64,000 nt of DNA from Piscinibacter sp. XHJ-5 (GTDB lineage Bacteria > Pseudomonadota > Gammaproteobacteria > Burkholderiales > Burkholderiaceae_C). This document shows positions 1 through 7,138 of the stretch, one piece after another. The stretch spans positions 1,674,001 to 1,738,000 of the forward strand of contig NZ_CP123228.1 in the NCBI RefSeq assembly GCF_029855045.1, given 5' to 3'. Made by a program: the position numbers and the translations under genes. How positions within the stretch are numbered: the first letter of the stretch is position 1; each line of letters starts with the position of its first letter. The notes under the pieces are model-generated. The model worked only from the letters and a program-made list of their open reading frames with translations. It had not been told where the DNA came from and made no database searches.

Positions 1-172
1 CGTCTGCAAGTCAAACACCGAGCCCCGTTGGGATGGAAAGGCCTTCCAGCCGCGGTTGATGCTGCCCTTGTCGCTAAGCTGGGATCACCGCGTGATCGAC
101 GGGGCCGCGGCGGCCCGCTTCAACGCGTACCTGGGCCAGATCCTGGCTGACTTCCGTCGCGTTCTCTTGTAA
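1..172 (+). CDS. aceF: Pyruvate dehydrogenase E2 (dihydrolipoamide acetyltransferase), C-terminal fragment
   Basis: Only the last 56 codons lie in the window; the reading frame starts at base 2 and ends at TAA 170-172. The fragment carries the catalytic signature of 2-oxoacid dehydrogenase acyltransferases, SWDHRVIDGA, in which His and Asp take part in acyl transfer to CoA, followed by a typical E2 C-terminus (ARFNAYLGQILADFRRVLL). E2 forms the core of the complex and moves acetyl groups from lipoyl-lysine to CoA. The lipoyl-E3 gene lies 0.6 kb downstream on the same strand, which favours pyruvate over 2-oxoglutarate dehydrogenase, because beta-proteobacterial PDH E3 often carries its own lipoyl domain. 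That assignment to PDH is inference from context; the acyltransferase family is clear. Confidence 0.9.
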   Translation, partial: VCKSNTEPRWDGKAFQPRLMLPLSLSWDHRVIDGAAAARFNAYLGQILADFRRVLL

Positions 173-191
173 GAACAAAAAGGAGCGCGCC

Positions 192-764
192 ATGACGACG
201 GTTGTGGTGGTCCGCAAGGGCGGGCAGGTGGCCATTGCGGGTGACAGCCTGGTGACCTTCGGCGACACGCGGCTCGCCCACGGCTATGAACAGAACGACA
301 AGCTGTTCAAGGTCGGCGATTCATGGTTCGGCATGTCCGGCACGACGGCGCACTTTCCGGTGCTGCGCCGCGCGCTGAACGGCCTGACGCCCGACGAGCT
401 GCGCCTCGGCTCGCGCGACGAGGTGTTCGACACCTTCCTGCGCCTGCATCCGAAGCTGAAGGACACCTTCTTCCTCAACACGAAGGAAGAGGATTCCGAC
501 CCCTACGAGAGCTCGCAGTTCACCGCGCTGATCGCCAACCCGGCGGGCATCTTCGGCGTCTATTCGTACCGCGAGGTGTTCGAGTTCGACCGCTTCTGGG
601 GCATAGGCACCGGCCGCGCGTTCGCCCTGGGCGCGATGTACGCCTCCTACGACAAGGCCAAGTCGGCCAAGGAGCTCGCCGAGATCGGCGTGCGCGCCGG
701 CTGCGAATTCGACAAGAACTCCAGCGGGCCGGTGCGGGTTCACATGATCAAACTGAAAGACTGA
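192..764 (+). CDS. HslV-like Ntn hydrolase, betaproteobacterial proteasome homologue (BPH)
   Basis: A 190-residue protein of the proteasome/HslV fold. Removing Met1 exposes Thr-Thr, and the segment TTVVVVRKGGQVAIAGDS aligns closely with HslV, placing Asp at position 17 counted from the new N-terminal Thr, as in active proteasomal subunits. A Gly-rich GMSGT segment follows. The canonical Lys33 is not obvious in my ungapped alignment; Lys36 is the nearest candidate. An acidic stretch (KEEDSDPYES) sits where an inner loop would be. The family is known as BPH: a tetradecameric peptidase with structures from Thiobacillus denitrificans and Cupriavidus metallidurans, and no known partner unfoldase. 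The gene starts 19 nt after the E2 stop with AGGAG just upstream, and ends 3 nt before the E3 start, so it is probably transcribed within the PDH operon. No hslU-like gene is in the window. Confidence 0.8.
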   Translation: MTTVVVVRKGGQVAIAGDSLVTFGDTRLAHGYEQNDKLFKVGDSWFGMSGTTAHFPVLRRALNGLTPDELRLGSRDEVFDTFLRLHPKLKDTFFLNTKEEDSDPYESSQFTALIANPAGIFGVYSYREVFEFDRFWGIGTGRAFALGAMYASYDKAKSAKELAEIGVRAGCEFDKNSSGPVRVHMIKLKD

Positions 765-767
765 GAC

Positions 768-2516
768 ATGGACATCAAGGTTCCCGACATCGGCGACTTC
801 AAGGACGTCGTGGTCATCGAGGTGCTGGTCAAGCCTGGCGACACCATCAAGCCCGAGCAGTCGCTGATCACCGTCGAGAGCGACAAGGCGTCGATGGAGA
901 TCCCGGCGTCGCAAGGCGGCGTCGTGAAGGAGCTGAAGGTCAAGATCGGCGACAAGGTGAGCGAAGGGTCGGTGATCCTGTCGGTGGAAGGCGAGGGCGC
1001 CGCGGCTGCCGCGCCGGCCCCTGCCGCGCCGGCACCCCAAGCGGCGCCGCCGAAGGCCGACGCCGCGCCCGCACCGCAAGCGGCCTCGTACGCGGGCGGC
1101 GCCGACATCGAATGCGACATGCTGGTCCTCGGCGCCGGCCCCGGCGGCTACTCCGCCGCCTTCCGCTCCGCCGACCTCGGCATGAAGACCGTGCTGGTCG
1201 AGCGATTCCCCACGCTCGGCGGCGTGTGCCTCAACGTCGGCTGCATTCCGTCCAAGGCGCTGCTGCACGTGGCCGCGGTGATGGACGAGGCCAGGCACTT
1301 CGACGCGTACGGCATCACCTACGGCGCGCCGAAGATCGATCTCGACAAGCTGCGCGCACACAAGCAGAAGGTCGTCGGCAAGCTGACCGGCGGCCTGGCC
1401 GCGATGGCCAAGATGCGCAAGGTGACGGTGGTCACCGGCAACGGCGAGTTCGCCGATCCGCATCACCTGAAGGTCACGATGCCCGACGGCAAGACGCAGA
1501 CCATCCGGTTCAAGAACGCGATCATCGCCGCCGGCTCCGAAGCGGTGAAGCTGCCCTTCCTGCCGAAGGACGATCCGCGGATCGTCACCTCCACCGGCGC
1601 GCTGGAGCTGCGCCAGAACCCGAAGCGCATGCTGGTGATCGGCGGCGGCATCATCGGCCTCGAGATGGGCACCGTGTACTCCACGCTTGGCGCCCGCCTC
1701 GACGTGGTCGAGATGCTCGACACCCTGATGACCGGCGCCGACCGCGACCTCGTCAAGGTGTGGCAGAAGATGAATGCGCCGCGCTTCGACAACGTCATGC
1801 TGAAGACCAAGACCGTGGGTGCCGAAGCGACTTCCGAAGGCATTCGCGTGAGCTTCGAAGGCGAGGCAGCGCCGAAGGAGCCGCAGGTCTACGACCTCGT
1901 GCTGCAGGCGGTGGGACGCGTGCCCAACGGCAAGCGCATCGGCGCGGACAAGGCCGGCGTGATCGTCGGCGACCGCGGCTTCATCCCGGTCGACATCCAG
2001 ATGCGGACCAACGTGCCGCACATCTTCGCCATCGGCGACATCGTCGGCCAGCCGATGCTGGCCCACAAGGCGGTGCACGAGGCCCACGTGGCCGCCGAAG
2101 TGGCCGCCGGGCACAAGGCGGCCTTCGAGGCGCGCGTGATCCCGAACGTCGCCTACACCGACCCCGAGGTGGCGTGGGTCGGCCTCACGGAGGACGAGGC
2201 CAAGGCCAAGGGCGTGAAGGTCAAGAAGGGGCTGTTCCCCTGGACGGCGTCGGGCCGCGCCATCGCCAACGGGCGCGACGAAGGCTTCACCAAGCTGCTG
2301 TTCGACGAGGAGTCGCACAAGATCGTCGGCGGCGGCATCGTCGGCACGCATGCCGGCGACCTGATCAGCGAGATCGTGCTGGCAGTCGAGATGGGAGCCG
2401 ACGGTGTCGACATCGGCAAGTCGATCCACCCGCATCCGACGCTGGGCGAGAGCATCGGCATGGCGGCGGAGGTCTACGAAGGCGTGTGCACCGACGTGCC
2501 GCCGCCTCGGCGCTGA
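768..2516 (+). CDS. lpdA: Dihydrolipoyl dehydrogenase with N-terminal lipoyl domain (PDH E3)
   Basis: The 582-residue protein reoxidises dihydrolipoyl groups of the PDH complex using FAD and NAD+. Residues 1-75 form a lipoyl domain with the lipoylated Lys40 in [10 protein letters not shown]. An Ala/Pro linker runs to about residue 112. The FAD-binding GAGPGG is at 122-127, the redox-active disulfide is Cys154/Cys159 in [13 protein letters not shown], and an NAD-binding [10 protein letters not shown] lies near 290. The C-terminal dimerisation domain carries the His/Glu pair in HPHPTLGES. The added lipoyl domain accounts for the excess over the roughly 470 residues of plain E3 and is common in beta-proteobacterial PDH E3. 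It is the last gene of the operon with aceF and the BPH gene; the next gene converges on it 4 nt after its stop. Confidence 0.95.
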   Translation: MDIKVPDIGDFKDVVVIEVLVKPGDTIKPEQSLITVESDKASMEIPASQGGVVKELKVKIGDKVSEGSVILSVEGEGAAAAAPAPAAPAPQAAPPKADAAPAPQAASYAGGADIECDMLVLGAGPGGYSAAFRSADLGMKTVLVERFPTLGGVCLNVGCIPSKALLHVAAVMDEARHFDAYGITYGAPKIDLDKLRAHKQKVVGKLTGGLAAMAKMRKVTVVTGNGEFADPHHLKVTMPDGKTQTIRFKNAIIAAGSEAVKLPFLPKDDPRIVTSTGALELRQNPKRMLVIGGGIIGLEMGTVYSTLGARLDVVEMLDTLMTGADRDLVKVWQKMNAPRFDNVMLKTKTVGAEATSEGIRVSFEGEAAPKEPQVYDLVLQAVGRVPNGKRIGADKAGVIVGDRGFIPVDIQMRTNVPHIFAIGDIVGQPMLAHKAVHEAHVAAEVAAGHKAAFEARVIPNVAYTDPEVAWVGLTEDEAKAKGVKVKKGLFPWTASGRAIANGRDEGFTKLLFDEESHKIVGGGIVGTHAGDLISEIVLAVEMGADGVDIGKSIHPHPTLGESIGMAAEVYEGVCTDVPPPRR

Positions 2517-2520
2517 GGCG

Positions 2521-3957
2521 TCACTTGTCGGCGATGCGCCTGGCGCGCTCGTCGAGCAACTTGCGCTCGGTGGTGACCACTTCCGAGGTCATCACCGGGC
2601 AGCGCCCCGGCGCATCCTCGCCGGCCGCCCAGTTCGCCGCTTCCGCTGCCGCCGGATCGACGCGCGCCACGCCCAGCAGCGTGGTCAGCTGGTTCATCGC
2701 CGCATGCGTGCGCGCGTACGCGATGCCGAGGTCGAACTCGGCGTTGGCATAGGCGCGCTTGGCGGTGTAGAGCTCGTTCTCCGCGTTCAGCAGGTCGAGC
2801 AGGCTGCGCTGTCCGATGTCGAACTGCTGCCGATAGGCGTCGCGCGCCTTCTCGATGGCGAGGGTGTTGCGGTCCAGGAGCTGCAGCTGCTCGGCCAGCT
2901 TGCGCGTGTCGTTGAATGCAATGGCCGCGGTCTGGCGCGTGTCGCGGCAGGTGCGGTCGCGCAGGTCGGCGGCTTGGCTGACGACGTTGCGCTGCTGGCG
3001 CACGCGGGCCTGGTCGGCGCCGCCGTTGTAGAGGTTCCAGTTCAGCACGATCTCGGCGGTGCTGTCGCGGCGCTGGTCACGCACACCCTCGAAGTTGTTG
3101 CCGCTGCCGGCGCGCAGCCGCGCCTCGATGGTCGGCTGGAACACCGATTGACGCACTTCGGCGGCCGAGCGGGCCGAGCGCAGGCCTTCGATGCTCGCGC
3201 TGATGGCCGCGTTCTGCCGGATCGCGGACAGCATCGCTTCGTCGCTGCTCGACGGCGTCGAGCGCGTGAGCGGCGCCAGCGGCGGGATGACCTTGGGCGG
3301 CGGCTCGCCGACGACGCGCTGATAGCGGGCCGTGACGTCGTGCAGGTTGGCGATCTCGGTGCTCAGGTTCGATTCGGCCAGTGCCAGGCGGGCATTGGCC
3401 TGCTCGAGGTCCACGCCGCGGCCGACGCCGGCCTTGAAGCGCGACTGGATCTGCAGCGAGGCGTACTTGTGCTGCACATAGTTGTCTTCGGCCAGCTGCA
3501 CCAGGCGGCGAAAGCGCTGCACGTCGTACGTGGCGCGCGCCGCCTCGAGCGCGGTCTGCTCGGTGACGTCGAGCAGCTCGAAATACCGGGCCAGCTTGTC
3601 GTGCCCGAAGCGGTCGACCTCGCGCTTCGTGCCCAGGCCGTCCCACAGCAGCTGTGTGAGGCTCAGTGCGACGCCGTTGCGCGACACCGACAGGCTCTCG
3701 GGCGTGCGAGTCGGGATGCGGTCGCTGTCGCGGCCGGTGTTGGCATTGAGATCGACGCGCGGGTAGTAGGCACCGCGCGCCGCGTCGACCGCGTCGACGG
3801 CCGCTCGATAGGCGTGGAAGCGCGCCGTGACGTCGGGATTCGTCTGCACGGCCGCCTCGACCGCGGAGCGCACCGGATCGGGCGTCTGGGCGATGGCCTG
3901 CGAGGCGGACAGCAGAAGGGCGAGGGCGCTGAGGGTGGCGGGGGTCGTGAGTCGCAT
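2521..3957 (-). CDS. TolC-family outer-membrane channel, probable LapE-type partner of the Lap secretion system
   Basis: A 478-residue protein with a signal peptide (MRLTTPATLSALALLLSASQAIA) followed by the duplicated long-helix architecture of TolC: two repeats, each of two long helices, with the conserved ending AEFDLGIAYARTHAAMNQL. I start at 3957, where the signal peptide begins; an upstream in-frame start at 4023 would add 22 uncharged or polar residues ahead of the signal. TolC proteins form trimeric outer-membrane exit ducts for type I secretion or efflux. Its divergent neighbours are lapG and lapD, whose established substrate LapA is exported by LapB/LapC/LapE, so this is probably the LapE-like pore. 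The ABC and membrane-fusion components and the adhesin are not in the window, so a general efflux role remains possible. Confidence 0.8.
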   Translation of the reverse strand: MRLTTPATLSALALLLSASQAIAQTPDPVRSAVEAAVQTNPDVTARFHAYRAAVDAVDAARGAYYPRVDLNANTGRDSDRIPTRTPESLSVSRNGVALSLTQLLWDGLGTKREVDRFGHDKLARYFELLDVTEQTALEAARATYDVQRFRRLVQLAEDNYVQHKYASLQIQSRFKAGVGRGVDLEQANARLALAESNLSTEIANLHDVTARYQRVVGEPPPKVIPPLAPLTRSTPSSSDEAMLSAIRQNAAISASIEGLRSARSAAEVRQSVFQPTIEARLRAGSGNNFEGVRDQRRDSTAEIVLNWNLYNGGADQARVRQQRNVVSQAADLRDRTCRDTRQTAAIAFNDTRKLAEQLQLLDRNTLAIEKARDAYRQQFDIGQRSLLDLLNAENELYTAKRAYANAEFDLGIAYARTHAAMNQLTTLLGVARVDPAAAEAANWAAGEDAPGRCPVMTSEVVTTERKLLDERARRIADK

Positions 3958-4315
3958 GTGCTTCGTGTTGTCGGGCAGGGCGTGTAGCGAGCCCGGCGCG
4001 GCGCCCAGCGACTGCCTTGGCACCGGGGCGCAGTGTATGCGCGCAGGCGGCGTCGCTGAGTGCTCGAATGTGTGCCCCTGCTCTCTATTTCGACCCCTGC
4101 GTGTGCCAGTTCACGACCTTGAAACACGTGTATCGCAGATACTGCGCGGCGATGCGTGTGTCGCGTGACGCAGGTCACAGGCGTTACCGGGCGAAAGCTG
4201 TTCAAGTTGGCGGCCGGAACGACGACAACGAAGCGTCGACTCGTCCATCGTGCAAGACGCCATTTCCTTTCCCGCCATCGCTCTGCCGCCTCGCCGTGAT
4301 CACGATGGCGAGGCC
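3958..4315. other. Divergent intergenic region between the TolC-family gene and lapG
   Basis: A 358-nt stretch without a convincing gene, placed between divergent starts, so it should hold promoters for both. It carries the CRP/FNR-like palindrome at 4164-4179 and, at 4129-4145, two overlapping short inverted repeats (GTATC-GCA-GATAC and CGCAG-ATA-CTGCG). I could not assign -35/-10 boxes with confidence. Confidence 0.6.
4164..4179. promoter_or_regulatory. CRP/FNR-superfamily-like operator
   Basis: The 16-mer CGTGACGCAGGTCACA contains GTGA-N6-TCAC, the conserved core of the CRP consensus TGTGA-N6-TCACA, with only the outermost base differing on one side. It lies 152 nt upstream of the chosen lapG start and 207 nt upstream of the TolC-family start. 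CRP-family regulators that sense c-di-GMP (Clp of Xanthomonas, Bcam1349 of Burkholderia) control biofilm genes, which would fit this locus. Binding is inference from the sequence. Confidence 0.5.
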
Positions 4316-4990
4316 ATGCATCGCCTGTGGGCCGCATGCCAGCTGTGGGTGCAGCGGCTGCTCATGCTGGCCATCGTCGTCGCGGCCTTTCATCCGCGCG
4401 CGTGGGACGCCGAACGCATGCTTGCAGCGGCGCAGCGGCACGGGCCGAAGGCGCTCGCCGGCGCCCGTGCGCTGCAAGGCGTGCTGCAAGCCGCCAACGA
4501 TGCCGACGACGACGCCAAGCTGCTCGCGCTGAACCAGTTCTTCAACCGCCGCATCCAGTCGCGCGACGACAGCGAGCTGTGGGGCCAGGTCGACTACTGG
4601 GCGAGTCCGCTCGAGATGCTGGAAAAGGGAGCCGGCGATTGTGAGGACTTCGCGATCGCCAAGTACTTCAGCCTGCTCGCGCTCGGCATGCCGGTGCAGA
4701 AGCTGCGGCTGGTGTACGTGCGAGCGCAGATGGGCGGCTCCGGCGGGCCGGTGCAGGCCCACATGGTGCTCGCCTACTACGCGGCGCCGAACGCCGAGCC
4801 GCTGATCCTCGACAACCTGGTCACCGACGTGCGACCGGCTTCGCGCCGCACCGACCTGTCACCGGTGTTCAGCTTCAACAGCGAGGGCCTCTGGCAGGGC
4901 GTGGGCAGCCAAAGCGCCGGTGATCCGGCGGCGCGGCTGTCGCGCTGGCGCGAGATCCTCGTGAAGGCGCGTGCGGAGGGCTTCCAGTGA
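4316..4990 (+). CDS. lapG: LapG-type periplasmic cysteine protease (transglutaminase-like)
   Basis: A 224-residue bacterial transglutaminase-like cysteine protease. In Pseudomonas, LapG cleaves the N-terminal region of the large adhesin LapA and releases it from the cell when c-di-GMP is low. The Cys-His-Asp triad is visible: Cys109 in GAGDCEDFA, His149 in QAHMVLAYY and Asp166 in LILDNLV. Their spacing is close to that of Pseudomonas LapG. Residues 12-27 are hydrophobic and serve as an export signal or membrane anchor. I chose ATG 4316 because the signal begins there; a GTG at 4250 would extend the protein by 22 residues. The gene ends 22 nt before the lapD start, so the two form an operon. 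Confidence 0.88.
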   Translation: MHRLWAACQLWVQRLLMLAIVVAAFHPRAWDAERMLAAAQRHGPKALAGARALQGVLQAANDADDDAKLLALNQFFNRRIQSRDDSELWGQVDYWASPLEMLEKGAGDCEDFAIAKYFSLLALGMPVQKLRLVYVRAQMGGSGGPVQAHMVLAYYAAPNAEPLILDNLVTDVRPASRRTDLSPVFSFNSEGLWQGVGSQSAGDPAARLSRWREILVKARAEGFQ

Positions 4991-5012
4991 GTCCGCACCA
5001 GGGGCAGGCGCG

Positions 5013-6947
5013 ATGTCGCTGATCCGGCAGATCTGGCTGCTGCTGGTGGGCGCGCTGCTGCTCGCGTTCCTCGGCAGCATGGGCGTGGCCATCTCGTCGG
5101 CCCGCGACACGCTGCAGACGCAGCTGCGCCTCAAGAACAACGACAACGCCGCATCGCTGGCCCTCGCGCTGTCGCAGCAGCGCGGCGACCCGCAGCTGAT
5201 GGAGCTGCTGATGGCGGCGCAGTTCGACACGGGCTTCTACCGGCTGATCCGCTTCACGACGACCGATGGCCGCGTCCTCTTCTTGCGCGAGGCGGCGCAA
5301 TCGCGCACCCAGGCCCCGGCGTGGTTCGTGGCGCTGCTGCCGATCGACTCGGAGCCGGGCACGGCCCAAGTCTCCGACGGCTGGCGCGCGATGGGCTCCG
5401 TGCAGGTGGTCAGCCACACGGCGTTCGCGCACGACGAGCTATGGGCAGGCAGCCAGCGTTCTGCGCTCGCGCTGGCGCTGATCGGCCTGGTGGCGGCGCT
5501 GGTGGCACGCGCCGTCGTGACCCGCATCCGCAAGCCGCTCGATGCCGCGGTGGAGCAGGCGCAGTCGCTGGTCAACGGCCAGTTCGTGAGCGTGGCCGAG
5601 CCGCGCGTGCCGGAACTCCAGCGGCTCACGCGGGCGATGAACACCATGGTCGGCCGCCTCAAGCTGATCTTCGAGGCGCAGGCCGAGCAGGTCGAGGCGC
5701 TGCGCCGCGAAGCGCACTCCGATCCGGTGACGGGGCTGTCCAATCGCAAGCACTTCATGGGCCAGCTGTCGGCCGCGCTGCAGGGCGAGGACGGCGCAGC
5801 CGAAGGAGGGCTGGTGCTGCTGCGCGTGCTGGATCTCGCCGGCATCAACCGCACGCTGGGCCACGCGACCACCGACCGCATGATCTGCGCGGTGGCGCAG
5901 GCGCTGCAGGCGTACACCCAGCGCGTGCCGGGCTGCCGCCTGGGCCGCCTCAACGGGTCCGACTTCGCGCTGTGCCTGCCGGCGGGCGGCGTGGCGCTGG
6001 AGACGGCGCAGGCGGTGACGCAGGCGCTGCGGGTCGTGCTCCCGGCGTTCGGGCACGGCGTGGCCATCGCGGTCGGCGCGGTGGAGATCCGACGCGACAT
6101 GCACGTGGGGCAGGTGCTCGGCGCAGCGGACGCCGCGCTCGCGCTCGCGGAAAGCCGCGGGCCCTTCGCGGTCGAGCTGGGCGCCGACGGCCCCGGGGTG
6201 TCCGACACCGCCCGGCTCGGCGAAGGCGCGTGGCGCAGGGGCATCGGCGACGCGCTGGCGCAGGAGCGGCTGCGTCTGGTCAGCTTTCCGGTCATCAACG
6301 CCGAGCGCCAGCTCGTGCACCTGGAATGCCCGCTGCGCCTGCAGCTCGAAGCGGGCGGTTCTTTCGAGACAGCGGCGCGCTGGCTGCCGCTGGCGCTGCG
6401 CGCCAAGCAGACGGCCGCCATCGACGAGCGCGCGGTGATGCTTGCGCTGTCGGAGATCGCCCGCGATGGACAACCGCGCTGCATCAACCTGTCCAGCGCA
6501 TCGCTCGCCGACAGCAACTTCGCGGCTCGCTTGCGCACGCTGCTGCTCGATGCCCCTGCGGCGGCGCGCAAGCTCTGGCTCGAGGTGCCCGAGGCCGCGG
6601 CCGTGGACCACTTCGCGCAGGTACACGAGCTGGGGCACCAGCTGCGCCCGGCCGGCGCGAAGGTCGGCCTGGAGCATGCCGGAGAGCGCATCGCCCGCAT
6701 CGAGCGCCTGTTCGAGGCCGGGCTCGACTACGTGAAGCTCGATGCCGCGGTGGTGCAGGGACTGGCCGGCGACGGCGGGCGGGCGAACTACCTCAAGGGA
6801 GTCGTCGCCATGCTGCACGGGCTGTCGATGCAGGTGATGGCTGAAGGCGTGGCCGACCCGGAAGACGCGCAGGCACTGTGGCGAATCGGCGTCGACGGGA
6901 TCACCGGTCCCTGGGCCAGCGCGTTGCGCGGTGACCTCGTGGCCTGA
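5013..6947 (+). CDS. lapD: LapD-type inner-membrane c-di-GMP receptor with degenerate GGDEF and EAL domains
   Basis: The 644-residue protein starts at ATG 5013 after AGGGGCAGG. It has TM1 (about 6-26), a periplasmic domain to about 150, TM2 (about 150-170) and a HAMP-like segment, followed by GGDEF and EAL domains. Both enzymatic signatures are eroded: the GGDEF motif reads NGSDF, the EAL motif reads ECPLR, and the DDFG metal site reads EHAG. This matches LapD, which binds c-di-GMP without making or degrading it and sequesters LapG through its periplasmic domain. The N-terminus closely resembles Pseudomonas LapD (QLRLKNNDNAASLALALS). It is the second gene of the lapG-lapD operon and ends 13 nt before the large palindrome. 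The adhesin substrate is not in the window. Confidence 0.9.
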   Translation: MSLIRQIWLLLVGALLLAFLGSMGVAISSARDTLQTQLRLKNNDNAASLALALSQQRGDPQLMELLMAAQFDTGFYRLIRFTTTDGRVLFLREAAQSRTQAPAWFVALLPIDSEPGTAQVSDGWRAMGSVQVVSHTAFAHDELWAGSQRSALALALIGLVAALVARAVVTRIRKPLDAAVEQAQSLVNGQFVSVAEPRVPELQRLTRAMNTMVGRLKLIFEAQAEQVEALRREAHSDPVTGLSNRKHFMGQLSAALQGEDGAAEGGLVLLRVLDLAGINRTLGHATTDRMICAVAQALQAYTQRVPGCRLGRLNGSDFALCLPAGGVALETAQAVTQALRVVLPAFGHGVAIAVGAVEIRRDMHVGQVLGAADAALALAESRGPFAVELGADGPGVSDTARLGEGAWRRGIGDALAQERLRLVSFPVINAERQLVHLECPLRLQLEAGGSFETAARWLPLALRAKQTAAIDERAVMLALSEIARDGQPRCINLSSASLADSNFAARLRTLLLDAPAAARKLWLEVPEAAAVDHFAQVHELGHQLRPAGAKVGLEHAGERIARIERLFEAGLDYVKLDAAVVQGLAGDGGRANYLKGVVAMLHGLSMQVMAEGVADPEDAQALWRIGVDGITGPWASALRGDLVA

Positions 6948-6959
6948 CCTGGTTCGACA

Positions 6960-7138
6960 CTAGTGTCGCGAGTTGGAAATACGTGGCGTTTGGGCCCGCC
7001 TTCGGTTCGACCAGATGGCGCCCTCGGTCGCCTGCGCGAAGGGGCCAATACGTCCAGTATTGGCCCCTTCGCGCAGCCGCCCGATCATCACCATCTGGTC
7101 GAATCGAAACGCCACGTATTTCCAACTCACGACACTAG
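6960..7138. repeat. 179-bp three-tiered palindrome (MITE-like or large hairpin element)
   Basis: The two halves pair in three nested blocks. The outer 32-nt arms 6960-6991 and 7107-7138 match at 31 of 32 positions, beginning CTAGTGTCG and containing GAGTTGGAAATACGTGGCG. The middle 13-nt arms 7006-7018 and 7091-7103 (TTCGACCAGATGG) match perfectly. The inner 19-nt arms 7032-7050 and 7058-7076 match perfectly around a 7-nt loop, CGTCCAG. The left spacer of 14 nt faces one of only 3 nt on the right, suggesting an insertion or deletion in one half. The element lies between convergent genes; its right end CTAG overlaps the TAG stop of the minus-strand kinase gene. It could act as a bidirectional terminator, a mobile miniature element or a structured RNA. 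The pairing is certain; the role is not. Confidence 0.85.

Noticed and set aside
321..2435. Long antisense frame opposite lpdA and the BPH gene
   Set aside because: Composition of an antisense shadow and no motifs; the plus-strand frames carry lipoyl, FAD and Ntn-hydrolase signatures.
5013..6947. Active diguanylate cyclase/phosphodiesterase
   Set aside because: GGDEF is NGSDF, EAL is ECPLR and the DDFG metal site is lost; the N-terminus and the lapG neighbour indicate the LapD receptor.
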